Positions 1-12,375 of a stretch of DNA of 64,000 bases are shown piece by piece. Below the pieces are notes generated by a model. It searched no databases. It worked only from the letters and a program-made list of their open reading frames with translations, and was not told the origin of the DNA. The DNA comes from Azadirachta indica (taxonomy: Eukaryota; Streptophyta; Magnoliopsida; Sapindales; Meliaceae): contig CM040446.1 of NCBI GenBank assembly GCA_022749755.1, positions 16,554,080 to 16,618,079 on the forward strand, written 5' to 3'. Numbering within the stretch: the stretch's first letter is position 1; every line of letters begins with the position of its first letter. Position numbers and translations under genes: made by a program.

Positions 1-1385
1 ATAAAATCTTAGGAGGTGATGCCGTCATCATATATATATATATATATGTGTGGGATATATAATATATTGCATCGAATGAGTTTTATCATTTATGAATTAA
101 TTATAATGCTAATTAAAATATATATGTGAGAAAAAAGATATAAAATATATAGGATAGATTTTATTATTAAATAACAGTATAAAATATTAATATTTATTTT
201 TATGTAAAACTTTCTAATTTTCTCTAATCTGCATAGAATTTTGTGATTTTAAAATTTTTTGGGAAGAGCTAACCTAAGAAGTCACAGGTCACAAAGATTA
301 AAAAAAAAAAAAAACTTTAATCAACCAATAAGCATATGCACATATATAATATACATGTAATTAAATTTATGTTCCACATTTAGTTAAACTAATTAAAATT
401 AATTAAATAGGAATTAATTATTTTCAAATTTTATTGTTAACTATTTTAATATATTAATTGTATATAATAGCGGGAAATGAACATATATATTAAATTTTTA
501 TAATATCAAGTAATTAAATAATTACTTTATAACAGTGCTATATATATATATATATGTATGCGTGTGTGTGTGTGTGTGCGTGTGTCCAAACGCGTGTAGA
601 GTTCAGTAAAGACAAATAAAAGTAGTAATGTAATTCCAAATACGTCTTGGAACGATACATAAAGCCATTTGAAAAACTTTATCGGGAGGCGCCCATCAAA
701 CAGGACAAATTAAATTAATTAATTGAGGGAAACCCGTGCTTTGGACCCAAGACTGCATTAATTCGCATTCTAATAAACTAAGTATCCATCAGTCAATCAA
801 TATTGGAATAAATAAAATTACATAATTATATATTGTTAATCATTAATTAACGTTAATTACTGGACTTAACAACACATACGATAATTACTTGAAAATGCCC
901 AAATGATGTCAAGTACTGGGTCTGGGTCTGGATGTGGCATGAGAGTAGTAGCAGTGTTATTTTTTGGTTTGTATACATATATATATATATATGCATGTGT
1001 TATCCTTTAGATTTACAAATATATATAAATATATATATTAAAAATATATAACCCCTTAATTATTAGAATTGACGAGAGTCAACAGAGCACTAAAAAAAAC
1101 TTTATGACTAATGGAATTAGCAAACAGAGAGCACCCAAAATCAGATCAAAAAAATTGCTCAAGATCAGTTAGGTCTAATGCCATAGAAATTTAAGAAGCA
1201 CTACTCTAGTGGAAACGTGAAATAAATATGTATATATAAATCAAAAAGATAAATGCAATTGCCCAGAGGTTTCCATAGCGAAAATTATTTATTTTTTCTC
1301 CGAGTGAAAAGACAGTCGTTGATGATTTTATGGTAATGGTCCATTTCCAATTCCATGTTTCCTACCAAGCACTTCGGGCTTGCTT
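1..1385. other. AT-rich upstream region of the first protease gene
   Basis: No coding sequence is recognisable. The stretch is AT-rich with short (TA)n runs near 30-47, 541-556 and 970-990, and a (TG)n run near 563-580. Its 3' part is the promoter side of the aspartic protease gene that starts at 1439. Confidence 0.6.
1069..1082. promoter_or_regulatory. Inverted pair of W-box cores upstream of protease gene 1
   Basis: TTGAC at 1069-1073 and GTCAA at 1078-1082 form an inverted repeat with a 4-nt spacer. The minus-strand reading of the second half is TTGACT, a full W-box consensus for WRKY factors. It lies about 360 bp upstream of the start codon of the gene at 1439. Binding is inference. Confidence 0.35.
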
Positions 1386-1393
1386 TATATAAA
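1386..1393 (+). promoter_or_regulatory. TATA box of protease gene 1
   Basis: TATATAAA lies 46-53 bp upstream of the ATG at 1439, a fitting distance for a TATA box with a short leader. Confidence 0.6.
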
Positions 1394-1438
1394 GCCAAAT
1401 TAAATAAGACAAGTAATAAGCATTTTTAAGTTAGAAGT

Positions 1439-3645
1439 ATGGCAACAAGCTTCCTTAGGCTTAATATTCTCTCTTCTTTTCTTGTTGTTTCGCTTTGTCT
1501 TCTCTTCTACTCGAAGCAAGCCTATGCTTTTCAAGAAAAAGAAGTTACACACAGCCATACTACCGTTTTAATCAGCTCTCTTCTTCCTTCTTCTGTTTGC
1601 AACACTTCCACTAAAGGTTCATATACACAATTCTTTTTCTTTTTTTTTCTTTGTTGTCTTGTCTTCTAATTTCATTTCATTAAACAAATTATATTATATG
1701 TTCTGCGAGCAAGTTCAATATTTAAGAGGCTGCTATATTAATTATTATATATTCGAGGAAATTAAGAGAGGTCGGTTGCATGGGTAAAATGAAATTTCAT
1801 TAAGATTTTGGAATCGTGTAACTAAGACGCCGTGTATGGGCTTCAATTTATTGGGCCTAGCCCGTTTCAAACTGTCCTTTGGACAAGTTTTTTTTTTTTT
1901 TTTGGTCCTTTTAATCATCTACATAATTTTTCAAAATTGAGTATTTTATGTCCCTTTAGTTTTTTGGCCGAACCTAACCTATACTTTTTCGAATATTAAT
2001 TAAATATTTTGAATCAGTTTGGTTGTGAAAATTTCAATCCAATCGAGTTGTTTAGTATTATAACTTAGTATTATTATCTTTTAATTTATTAAATTAGTAG
2101 AATAATATCTACTCCCACTCATTATTATTTATTATTATATTTTGGACTAATGATTATGAAATATATATCAGGAGATCTACATCAATATTATAAATCTGGT
2201 CGGGTTATTTGTGTATCCTAGCTAATTCAGAGTTACATATTTCAGCTAGCGAGAGGAAGTCATCTTTGAAAGTAGTACACAAGCACGGTCCATGCAATAA
2301 ACTTGATGGAGACATAACCGATTCCCCGTCTCAGGCAGATCAGATCCTCCTCCAAGACCAAGCTCGAGTTAACTCAATTCACTCCAGACTTTCCAAGAAG
2401 TCAGTCAGTAGTAAGATAAAGCAGAGAGACGCTACCACGATCCCTGCCAAGGACGGCACCTTCCTGGACTCCGGCAATTACATTGTTACCGTCGGTTTCG
2501 GCACTCCGAAGAAACAATATTTATCTCTTGTATTTGACACCGGAAGTGACATTACTTGGACTCAATGCAAACCTTGCGTCGAATCTTGCTATAAGCAAAA
2601 CGAACCAATTTTTGATCCCTCGAAGTCCAAAACTTATGCTAATGTTTCTTGCTCATCAGAAGAGTGCAATTCCCTCGAGTCGGCTACAGGTGGGAGGGAT
2701 ATTTAACAGTAATTAAATGCTGAAAGTACAAATTTCTTTTTATACAAACTGATAGATGAGACGGTATTTTTCTAATTAATTAGCCAGAGATTTTTTTTTT
2801 TTTTTTTTTATGATGCAGGTATCTTAATGGATTGTCCAGATTCAACATGTGTATATGGAATCCAGTACGGAGATTCCTCATACTCAGTTGGATTCTTTGC
2901 AAGAGAAACCCTAACCCTAACTTCTTCAGATGTTTTTCCGAACTTCCTCTTCGGTTGCGGACAAAATAACAGAGGCCTTTTCGGTAAATCTGCTGGTTTG
3001 CTGGGTCTTGGAAGAAACCCATTATCTGTAATCTCCCAAACAGATGGAAAATACAACAGTTTCTTCTCTTACTGTCTTCCATCATCCTCCAGTTCAACAG
3101 GTCATCTCACTTTTGGAAAACCTGACAGCCTCTCAAAAACCCTCAAATTCACACCACTTTCAGCTGTCTTCGCAGACACATCTTTTTATGGCCTTGACAT
3201 TGTCGGGATTAGCGTTGGCGGCCAAAAACTCTCCATTCCCAAGACAGTTTTTTCAAACACAGGTACCATTATTGACTCCGGAACTGTGATCACACGTCTG
3301 CCGCCGGCTGCATACTCCGCCTTGCGAACAGCGTTCCGTAACGCAATGGCAAAATATCCGAGGGCGCCGGATTTGTCTATTCTTGATACGTGCTATAATC
3401 TTAGTAATTACACTTCAGTTAAAGTGCCTAAAATTAGCTTCTTTTTCGGTGGTGGAATTGAAGTAACAATTGACGTGTCAGGAATTTTGTACGTAAATAA
3501 AGTGTCGCAGGTGTGTCTGGCAGTCGCCGGCAATAGTGATGCCAATGATGTAGCACTTTTCGGAAATGTGCAGCAGAAGACGATGGAAGTGGTGTATGAT
3601 GTCGCCGGCGGAAGGGTTGGTTTTGCACCTAAGGGTTGTAGCTAG
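1439..3645 (+). CDS. Nepenthesin-type aspartic protease (A1B, AED1/At5g10770-like), gene 1
   Basis: Predicted secreted aspartic endopeptidase of about 482 residues. Exons: 1439-1616, 2246-2689 and 2819-3645; all borders are GT-AG and the phases agree. Residues 1 to about 30 are a hydrophobic signal peptide ending near QAYA. A propeptide-like segment follows (KVVHKHGPC, then LLQDQARV). The first catalytic motif is FDTGS (Asp near residue 157), followed by the Cys-rich nepenthesin insert (CKPC, ESCY). The second is IIDSGT (Asp near 360). The protein ends GFAPKGCS just before the stop at 3643-3645. Family knowledge places such proteins in the apoplast, and Arabidopsis AED1 is tied to EDS1/salicylate responses; that role here is inference. 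The start is the first ATG after the TATA box. The exon 2 acceptor could also be 2231, which adds five residues in frame. The gene looks intact, and similar genes lie at 16908 and 19853 on the other strand. Confidence 0.88.
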
Positions 3646-6400
3646 CTAGCTAGCTACTTAGTTAATGATTTAACCATATTTAAATATATGGAGATCCTAC
3701 GCAAGAACAGCTCAATAGAATCTTCCTCAAATTGGTAATAATTAAATTACCAGAATAAATGGTTTCTTTCGTTTTATAATAATGGAAGAGTAACAGTGTA
3801 CTTCTGTCTTAATTCAAAAAGAAAAATTAATGGTTATTACATTATGTAGTAGCCAGCTGTCAGATGTAATTAATGGAAGTGTTTGATTATGATGATCATA
3901 TTTAATTACTCGCGTGCTTGGCTTTTACATTTTGCGAATTCTATATACATGTGTGTGTAATGAATCAGCTGATGAGTTCTAAGGTGTCCTAATTAGCTGA
4001 TTTTCAATCTAAAATTTTGTGATCACCAACAATCACTAAATTAATCCCTTAATTTCTAGGTTGTATATAAAATTATATACATTATATATACTCAGCCCCT
4101 GTCAATAAATTAACTCCATTATGAACTTAAAATTAATCTCTTAAGTTTTAATTAATCCTTTAAATTTTACGATTCATATATAAAATCTATCTTACAGACT
4201 ATTTTTCTTGAATTCTCTGATTAGTTTAACGAAAAATTGCAAAGGAAATGCAATTAATAAAAATCTCAAGTTTCGATTTCAATATTTTTGTTAGAGTTTT
4301 TAAATTTTGTGTAGGTAATTGTAACTTTTTTATGCAAGCAATCAATTCACAATCTGCAAATAAGAGAAAAAATGAAGGAAAAATTGTACAAGAACTCAAT
4401 TCTTATTATTTTCAATTTTTTAATCAATAAACTCTTTTTTCGCTTTTTTTTTTTTTTCTTCCTGCGTGTGCTACGATCGTTTTCATGACTATGTTGAAGA
4501 GTGAAACTCATTAAGTGGCTGTTTCGGCTCTGATAGCTACCGGAGAGGCTCTGAGAAAGTCATCAGAATAGGAGAGCTAGCACTCTTCTTACTTCTTAGA
4601 TCGATCGATCGATGCTTTCAGATCAGCATCTTTACTAGTTTGATATGATCCATATATATAACACTTTTGGTTTTTAATATTATATTTTTCACGTTTCGTC
4701 GAGACTTATTACTTTAAAAAGACCATCACTAATTATCTATTCTATTATTATTTGTGGAAATTAAAATTCAATAACAGAGAGATCGATGAATTAATTATAG
4801 CCCACTTGCCCAGACTAACGAGATTCATACCTTATACAAACAATCAATAATAATGTGTCCCACATCCATTGTTTATTGATGCTTGACCTCGCAGAAGTGG
4901 AATAACCACATTCTAAAGTTTCAATCATTAGTGTTTAATTTAATTTCTCAGTGGGATATATTCTTTTTGTTTTCTTCACCTTCTTCGAATACCCACTAGA
5001 AAAAATAGTTAATTTAAAAAAACTAAGTGTTGGGATATATATTAATTTGGTAAACATATATATTTTTTTTTTCTGGCATTCCCATTTTCCATTTCAATTA
5101 GTAGATAACTTAATTTTAAATAAGATAAATAATAACTAAAATATATAAATTGAAAAATGAGATCACATTTAGATGTAATTAATTAATTTACTTGATTATT
5201 CGATTTAAATAATTAATTTGTTGAACCAAGTAATTAATTAATTATGAATATTCATGCTTATAATTAATTATTGGTAACTGATCAGGTGACACCTGATTAC
5301 TCTAAATTAATTATTTGGATATGTAGTCCAATTAAGCTAATTAATTAAAAGAATACTTGTCTGGATTAATTCCGTAAGTTCGTGAATCCCCTTGACAGAG
5401 TGTGAAATCAAAATATGGTTGATTACGTTGGTCCCCAAAATGAAACTCTACTGACAATATTGTTAGCTTTTGGCTGCTAGCTAGCTATATATAACGATAT
5501 TATTTGTGTGAATGCAAACGTTATATATATTATATATATGGTGGGTATCAATTCTGTTCTATATATATATATATATATTCTATGATGAGCTGAAGACACT
5601 GGATAGATTTGGATAAGAATGTTTGGTGATCAGAGGCGAAAATTTTTAGTAATTATATATATATCTGTGTGTGTGTGTGTGTGTGTGTAAAACTATCTAA
5701 TAATAATAAATACATAAAACTAATGTCTTAAAAATTGCCAAATCATATGGGCACTTCCATTTCCTCCATGTATGTACCTCAAGTTTGCCTGCTACGATTG
5801 TTCTATGTTTTCTGTCTTTCTTAATTAGCTGCTATACATGCCAAACAGCCTAGCTAGTGAAGACCAACTCTCTCACAGCCAGCCACATTAATTGTTTTAG
5901 TCAGTTCCCTTTTACCATCCACTGTTTGCAACCTTAATTACTCTCCCCAAGTTTTGTATACGGTACATTTAATTCTTCCGGACAAATATTCTGCACGATT
6001 TTTTCTGAAGTTTATGATTACTGAAAATTATGTATATATAAAACCTCAGTTCGCCATAACCAGCAACAGCTGAAATTAGCTATTAGAGCTGAACCATTAA
6101 AAGCAATCAAGAATCAAAAACCTATTAAGTACAAAAGCCACACTCTTCAGAAGAAAAGACAGATATCAGGCTCATCCCTCTTTTATGTTTAGCTATATAC
6201 ACTTTTACAATAACAGAAATAACCAACTTACAAAGCTGCTGAGCTAACTGAAACTTGGACTTGACTGATTCTTAACTGACTTCTCGGATTTACCTGCTTA
6301 ACTAACCACTTTCTTGCCAACCCAAAAAATGATCCAGTCTAGCTAGATGCAAACTTGGTACAAATCTGTCTCCAGATAAACTAAAGCACAATTTGGAATC
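3646..6400. other. Intergenic, AT-rich, no gene seen
   Basis: No ORF with family features. It holds short tandem repeats (CTAG near 3642-3653, GATC near 4602-4612, TA near 5561-5577, TG near 5665-5688) and a TATATAAAA sequence near 6032. The right end runs into copia 3' sequence. Confidence 0.5.
5665..5688. repeat. (TG)n microsatellite
   Basis: About 12 uninterrupted GT dinucleotides, preceded by a short (AT)n run. Confidence 0.8.
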
Positions 6401-6415
6401 GCATGCAACCTAACA

Positions 6416-6776
6416 TATCCTCCACCTTGATTCCGAATTCACAAGTAACTCTTCCTTTCTTCTTCTATCAAGTAGTATTATTTTCGTAATTCCACAAAAC
6501 TTCTACAAGTAATACAAACTTCCAACAAGTCATCTGTTGCTAACCTTAAATGTTTAACAGCTTTAAACAACGTTCAATCTTAGAAACAGGTATTACCTTA
6601 GTGAGCACATCAGTAGCATTCTCTGTGGTATGAATCTTCAACAACTTGACCAGACCTCTTGCTATCTCATCCCAGATAAAATGTAGCCTTACATCAATGT
6701 ATTTTGTTCTCTCATGATCATACAGTTGATGTTTGGCTAGTTGGATAGCATTCCGACTATTAGATAAAATACTCAC
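6416..6776 (-). mobile_element. Ty1/copia 3' end fragment (RNase H C-terminus)
   Basis: The minus strand from 6776 to 6546 encodes the end of a copia RNase H domain: HERTKYIDVRLHFIWDEI and then a TDVLTKVIP-type segment before the stop. A purine-rich stretch (minus strand, about 6417-6432, AAGGTGGAGGA) follows. The minus-strand sequence then continues TGTTAGGTTGC from 6415, which would be the start of the 3' LTR. The far end of that LTR (left, toward about 6100) was not located. The fragment is 5'-truncated and abuts a different element at about 6790. It is dead as a gene. Confidence 0.6.
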
Positions 6777-6789
6777 TAACTTTTACCAT

Positions 6790-7692
6790 TAAAACTTGGC
6801 TTTGATAGAGTTATTAAAGATATTGTTGACAATATAGCTAACAAGATATGATAACATGGTTAAAGTTGACCATAAGATAGTGTTTGAAGATGTACTTCAA
6901 AAGAAAATTGAAGATGTGCGAAAATTGTATAAGAAGAAGTTTTATGCTATCTTAATTTGAAAACTAAACATGTAAAAGAAATTTAAGTCGAAGACCTTGC
7001 CTATCATCGATATTATTCTATCTACTCATATTAAAGACAAGAATGTTATCCTTGAGGAAGATTTTGTGACAAAAATAAATTTAATTAGTAAGCATATTAA
7101 GCAAGATTTGAGCAATGTTACGAGAAACTTGAAAATACTTTATTATTACAAGTTCATATATTTCAGAAGAGCCATTAATAAGTACAAGAAAAGGAAAAAA
7201 TTTGGGTATTTCCGAGTGTCAAGAAAACTTGCTGAAAATAACTACTCTTTTAAATCATAAGATGATTTAATGATGCACTTTAAGTTTTCTTTAAGAAAAA
7301 AAAATCTAGTATAAATAATTTTAGAATTCAATTAGTTTAAAAAGTCTTTTATTCTTACCAATTTAATTTGTTATTTAATTCTTAATTTTTTTATTTAAAT
7401 AAGAGTTATTTTTCTTACTTAAATTAACTTGTAATATTAAATTTTCTCTGTTATATATAGAGAGCCTATATTTTAATGTTTTAACAATATTTGAATAAAA
7501 AAAAATTTCTTTTTTAATTTTATCCCTTATGAAATTATTATTTTGATATTCGTATTTCAACCCGTATGAGTTAGAATGATATTTAATCTCGTCCGTTAAA
7601 ACGTTTATTTAATGCAATGCGTCAAAAAATTGAACGAGATTTGATATTTAACAAGATATATTTTATCCCATCCTATTATCCCACCTGCATCA
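6790..7692 (+). mobile_element. 5'-truncated gag-only LTR element (second copy of the 12003-13904 family)
   Basis: From about 6790 the plus strand matches the reverse complement of the internal region of the element at 12003-13904. Shared stretches include those around GATAGAGTTATTA and CATGGTTAAAGTTGACCATAA. It continues through the purine-rich tract near 7285-7305 into a 3' LTR of about 384 bp (about 7309 to 7692, ending TGCATCA). The 5' LTR and the first part of gag are missing. A 3' gag/internal remnant remains, including an open stretch at 6997-7260 encoding about 87 lysine-rich residues. Its orientation is opposite to the other copy. Confidence 0.7.
7309..7692 (+). repeat. 3' LTR of the truncated gag-only element
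   Basis: Similar over its length to the reverse complement of the LTRs at 12003-12375 and 13533-13904. Common blocks are AATTTTAGAATT, GTCTTTTATTCTTA, the TATATATAGAGA block and the end CCCACCTGCATCA. The left boundary is approximate. Confidence 0.7.
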
Positions 7693-9920
7693 ATGTCCCT
7701 CGGAACTAATGGCTTATCCAACCAAGTATCAAGAGAAAAATTAATAGAAAAGCCATTTCCAACGAGCCATTTTGAACCACCCAAAAAAATCCCTAAAACT
7801 TCTCTAAGACCCGACCATATGGAAGAACAGGAATATGATATACGCTGCCCGGTAAGCATGAATCTAGAACAAACGTACTTAAAGCATAGTGAAGTATCCC
7901 ACAAATGTTTAAGTAAACAAGCTATATTTAGATTGTCGAGCCGTTTAAGGCTTGGCCTTTCCCCTTCCTTAGGAGCACAAAGACAATCTCAGGAAACCAA
8001 TGCCAGCTTTCGTTTCCCCGAATCACTGGACAAAATAAAGTCTCGTGCATGCCTATGCAAAAAATTGATAAGAGCTTTAGGCCAAAGATAAACCTTAAAG
8101 TTGTGCAATAGAATGCTTTGAAAAACCAGTTTAACAAGTTGCACCCGACTAGCCATTGATAAACTTTCCTCTGCCAACTAGCAAGCTTTGAAATAGCATT
8201 ATCTACCAAACCTTGAAGATGCTGAACTTTAGGGCAGCCTTTGAAAATTGGAACCCCAACATATGTGAAAGGAAGAGATCCCTCAGCAAATTCTAGAATG
8301 TGATTAACCGTAGCTTTCCTGGACAGTGCAAGTTTGCCAAGATAAAAATGGCTCTTTGCCTTATTAATCTCTTGACTCGACATCTTGTTATAATCCTGGA
8401 TGAAAAGCTTGAGGCTCTGGAGTGTGTTAGTTTTACCCCTACAAAACAGAAAAATGTCATCAGGATAAAGAATATGTTGAGGCGAAGAGACACCTCGCAG
8501 AGCCGTAATTGGAAGCATCCTCCCATTAGCCAACATCTCAGAAATACCATGACAGAGCGAACTCCTTAGCGAACTCCTCTATCACACGAGAAAAATCCCT
8601 TCGGAGAACCATTCATAATAACATATAATCTGGGTGAATGAAGAATCAGAGAAATCCATCTCATAAAGGTATTCCAAAAACCAAAATACTTGAGCACATG
8701 GAGCAGAAAATCCTAATTCAAAGTGTCAATGGCTTTCCTAATATCAAGCTTAAGCCCAACATTACCACCCCAAGCTTCTGTCTAAGAGATTAACTCCTTC
8801 AGAAACCATAGTAATGCATTCATGAATGTTCCTATCGCGAGTCTAGTTGCAATAATCTTGTAAGATTAGATTAGGCAACAGCGCCCCGAGTCTAGCTGCA
8901 ACAATCTTGGTTATAATTTTGAAAGTGAAGTTGGCAAGGGCAATAGGATGGAATCTGATCAACACATTCAACCTTCGGAAGAAGCACAATGAAATTTGAA
9001 TTGAGATCAGGGAGAATATAATTCTAAGCAAAAAACTAAGTTATTCCATGAACCACATCCCTACCAACAATATCCCAACTAGCTTGATAAAAAGCACTTA
9101 GAAACCCATCTGGACCTAAAGCACTAGAAGGACTTAGCCAAAAATTGCAGCTTTAATTTCTTCTGGACCCGGAATGGCAATAAAAAAATCATTGTCTACA
9201 TCAGAGATGGTACAAGGAATTAATCGATTCACCAAAGAAAAATCTAAAGAGGCCAAATTATATTCTCTGAAATATAAATGATGATAATAGTCCACCACAT
9301 GATTTGAAATATCCTCTATATTTTCTGAAATCAACCTATTAATACTCAAAGCGGTTATCCTTGCCTTAGAAGCTCAAGATTTAGCATAGGAATGAAAGAG
9401 CTTAGAGCTACGATCTCCTTCTTTAAACTATTTCAGCTGAGCTTGGTCTTTCCAAAACACTATTTGAACATGAACTGCATCCAACACCTCTTGTTTAGCC
9501 TTAATTTCAGCTTCCATGTTATCCTTAGTAACACCAACCATACCAATGTCAACTTGAATGCGAGAGAGGGAAGCCTGCTTCATTAACACTAGCATGAACA
9601 TCCCCAAGGACCAACTTGTTCCAGCTCTTTAATTCATACTTCAGGATTTTTAATTTGTGAACCAATATAATTAAACAAAGGACAACCAACCATTGCCACT
9701 GAAGATTAGATTCTTGCCACCAGAGGCTTGAAGTCTTTGTGAAATAGCTACACAGATTGAAATCTAAAAGTTTTAGGGCCTCCTTGGGTAGACGAAACAC
9801 AAGAAACCACCATAGGAGAATGATTCGAGACAGTTCTAGAAAGAATTTGACAAGAAGAGGAGCCCCAATGATCGATCCACGTTAAGTTGCAAAGCATACG
9901 ATCAAGCCAAGCGAACTAAA
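7693..9920 (-). mobile_element. LINE (L1-type) fragment: endonuclease end plus reverse transcriptase
   Basis: On the minus strand, read from about 9920 down to 7693, broken reading frames give LINE ORF2 pieces in order. First comes an endonuclease C-terminus (WIDHWGSSSCQ, then SNHSPMV). Next is a linker with the LKSWNKLVLGDV motif (about 9600-9750), then an IPGPEEIKAAIFG segment (about 9140-9220). The RT fingers follow (FHPIALANFTFKIITKIVAARL, about 8870-8960). The RT catalytic site is YPDDIFLF near 8450-8475, followed by the FTYVGVPI region and the thumb with WSGLREVLGIF and WLVGNGFSI (7700-7830). Many stops and frameshifts show it is a pseudogene. The 3' end is missing: the sequence stops exactly where the gag-only LTR element ends (7692/7693). 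Confidence 0.75.
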
Positions 9921-10244
9921 ATAATGATTATGCAAACGATTGTGGCTTCAAAGTCACAAAAAAGGTCATCATACTCTATCACAAATATACACTAAGTTAA
10001 CTTGTGTGCTATTTTTTGTTGTGAAATTTGTGAGTTTTAGTTACTAATGATAAAGTTGTAGGTGATATTTATAAAGAGTTCATAGTTTCATATTCCTAAT
10101 GAATGTCTTAAGACTCCGTTAGATTTGATATTACACAGTTTGAATGTTTTTGAATTCAAAATGCTTCATTTCTTTTTTTTTTTTAAAAAAATATATAGTC
10201 ATATATACTACAGTAAGTAGTTGAATGAATAAGAGTAATAGAGA
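9921..10244. other. Spacer between LINE fragment and copia element
   Basis: About 320 bp of AT-rich sequence with no recognisable coding or repeat content. The last five bases plus the next (10245-10249) provide the left target-site duplication of the copia element. Confidence 0.5.
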
Positions 10245-10249
10245 AAAAT

Positions 10250-10563
10250 TGTTGGGAATAAAAATAAGTCAAGCAAGAAACAGAGCTTTTCTTTGTGCAA
10301 AGGAAAAAAAGTCAACTATTAACCTTTTTTTTTGTTCACCCATCAAATGCCACGCTTAAAACCTAATTAAATAGGCATGCAATAAAACTAAATCAACTAA
10401 AAATTAGCAACTAAAAAGAAGTGGAAACATTGGCCTACTAACTCAAAAAATAGTACTCAACAGAAAGCCTTGCTATTTGACCAAGTAAACAAAAAACTAC
10501 CGCTAACTCACTAAGCCAAAAAATCAGGTATTTATTCTGCCAAATTTAAAGCATTACTCAACA
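10250..10563 (-). repeat. 3' LTR of copia element 10250-16780
   Basis: 314 bp, starting TGTTGGGAATA and ending ACTCAACA on the plus strand. It aligns end to end with 16472-16780, with about two to three dozen differences by eye. The flanking duplication AAAAT is at 10245-10249. Confidence 0.92.
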
Positions 10564-10589
10564 CCCCCCCTTGCTTCAAAGATTGTCAC

Positions 10590-11745
10590 TCACATCTGCA
10601 ATCTGAAATATTCAAGCTTGGCAGTTGGCAGAGTCTTGGTAAAAATATCAGCAACTTGCTTATTTGTTCCACAATACTTCATTGCAATTGTTCCCTCAGC
10701 TACCAACTTTCGGATAAAATTATAGCGAATATCTATGTGCTTCGTTCTGCTGTGAAAGGTTGGATTTTTCATCATGGAAATTGTTTCCTTGTTGTCACAA
10801 AAAATCTCAATTGCACCTTCTTGTTCTTGGAGAAAATCAACTAGCAATCTTCATAACCAAATTAATCGCTTGGCAAGCTGATGCTGTTGCAACAACATAT
10901 TCTGCTTTAGACGATGACAAAGCTACTATATCTTGCTTCTTTGAGCTCCATGAAACTGCGCCAGTACTAAGGGAGAACATATAGCTGGAAACCCTCTTTC
11001 TGTCTTCCAAACAACCTGTCCAGTCACTGTCAGTAAAACCAAACAGTTTGAAATTCAGTACCTTTGAGTACCAAATTCCAAAGTCAATAGTCCCAGCAAC
11101 ATAGCATAAGATCCGCTTGGCTAACCTAAGATGATGTTTTGTTGGGCCATGCATAAAGCTCGAAATAACACTTATAGCAAATGCTATGTCAGGTCTTGTG
11201 TGAGACAAGTAGTTCAAACCACCAACAATGCTTCTGTAATATTTTGCACTAGCCATACTAGTGCCATCATCAACAACAAGCTTCTTATTTACATTCATGG
11301 GTGTGGGTGCCTATTTACAATTCAACATGTTAAATCGATTAAGCAAATCAATTGCATATTTTCTTTGAGAAATAAAAACACCATCTAAATCTGACATCTC
11401 GAACTTTTCCATTATACAAGATTTAAATTCCTTAACAAGAGACTCATAGGACCCTATATAAATTATGTCATCAACATACAGACATACCATAAGAAAATCA
11501 AAGTTACCTTGCTTCTTAATATAAAGAATTAGCTCATTTTGACTTCTTTCAAATCTATTCTCTTGGAAATAAGAGTCAATTTTGCTATACCATACCTGCA
11601 GGGCTTGCTTTAAACCGTATAAAGCCTTCTTTAACCTGTAAACCTTACTTTCATCACAACCAACAAAGCCCTCAGGTTGAGCAACATACACCTCTTTTTC
11701 TAACTTGCCATTTAAAAATGCGGATTTAACATCAAATTGGTACAC
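10590..11745 (-). pseudogene. copia reverse transcriptase / RNase H remnant
   Basis: Three open stretches on the minus strand (11745-11311, 11298-10837, 10847-10590) together give the C-terminal half of a copia Pol. Visible motifs are [14 protein letters not shown], the [12 protein letters not shown] segment, [45 protein letters not shown] and KHIDIRYNFI. Frameshifts near 11305 and 10840 separate them. Part of the PTPM-type segment upstream (about 11746-11900) can also be followed. Confidence 0.85.
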
Positions 11746-12002
11746 AGGCCACTTTAATTATGCAGCTAAGGCCAAAAATATTTTCACCACTTTAAAGTGA
11801 ACTACCAGAGAAAACGTTTCTTCAAAGTCAATGCCTTGCTGCTGCAAGTACCCTTTCACCACCAATCGAGCTTTATGTTTCTGTATAGTACATTATTCTG
11901 TATAGTTACTTAACCCTAATAACATTTTTGCCTTCTGGTAGATCAACCAACTCCCAAGTCTCATTCTTCTGTATAGTTGACATCTCCTCATCCATTGTAT
12001 TC

Positions 12003-12375
12003 TGATGCAGGCGGGATAGCGAGTGAGATAAAAACACCTTATCGAACGCCAAATCTTGTTCGACTCTTTAATGTAGTGAGTTAGATAAACGTTCTAACGG
12101 ACAGGATTAAATATCGTTCTAATCCTAACGACTCGAAACACGAGTATCAAGATAACAATCTCATGAAAGACAAAATTAAAGAGGAATATTTTATTTAATA
12201 AAAAGTTGTTCCAAAATAATAACATAAATTCTCTATATATAATAGAGAAAACCTAACATTACAAGTCAATTCAAATAAGAAAAAAAATTATTATTTAAAT
12301 AAGAAAATTAAGAATTAAATTGGTAAGAATAAAAGACTTCCTAAACTAATTAAATTCTAAAATTTTCCTTCATCA
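12003..12375 (-). repeat. 3' LTR of gag-only element
   Basis: 373 bp, TGATGCAGG to TTCATCA on the plus strand. It aligns with 13533-13904. It contains the shared TCTATATATAATAGAGAA palindrome and a TTAGATAAACGTTCTAA block. Confidence 0.88.

Noticed and set aside
2780..3097. Minus-strand open frames opposite protease gene 1
   Set aside because: They are antisense shadows of an exon with clear aspartic protease motifs on the plus strand.
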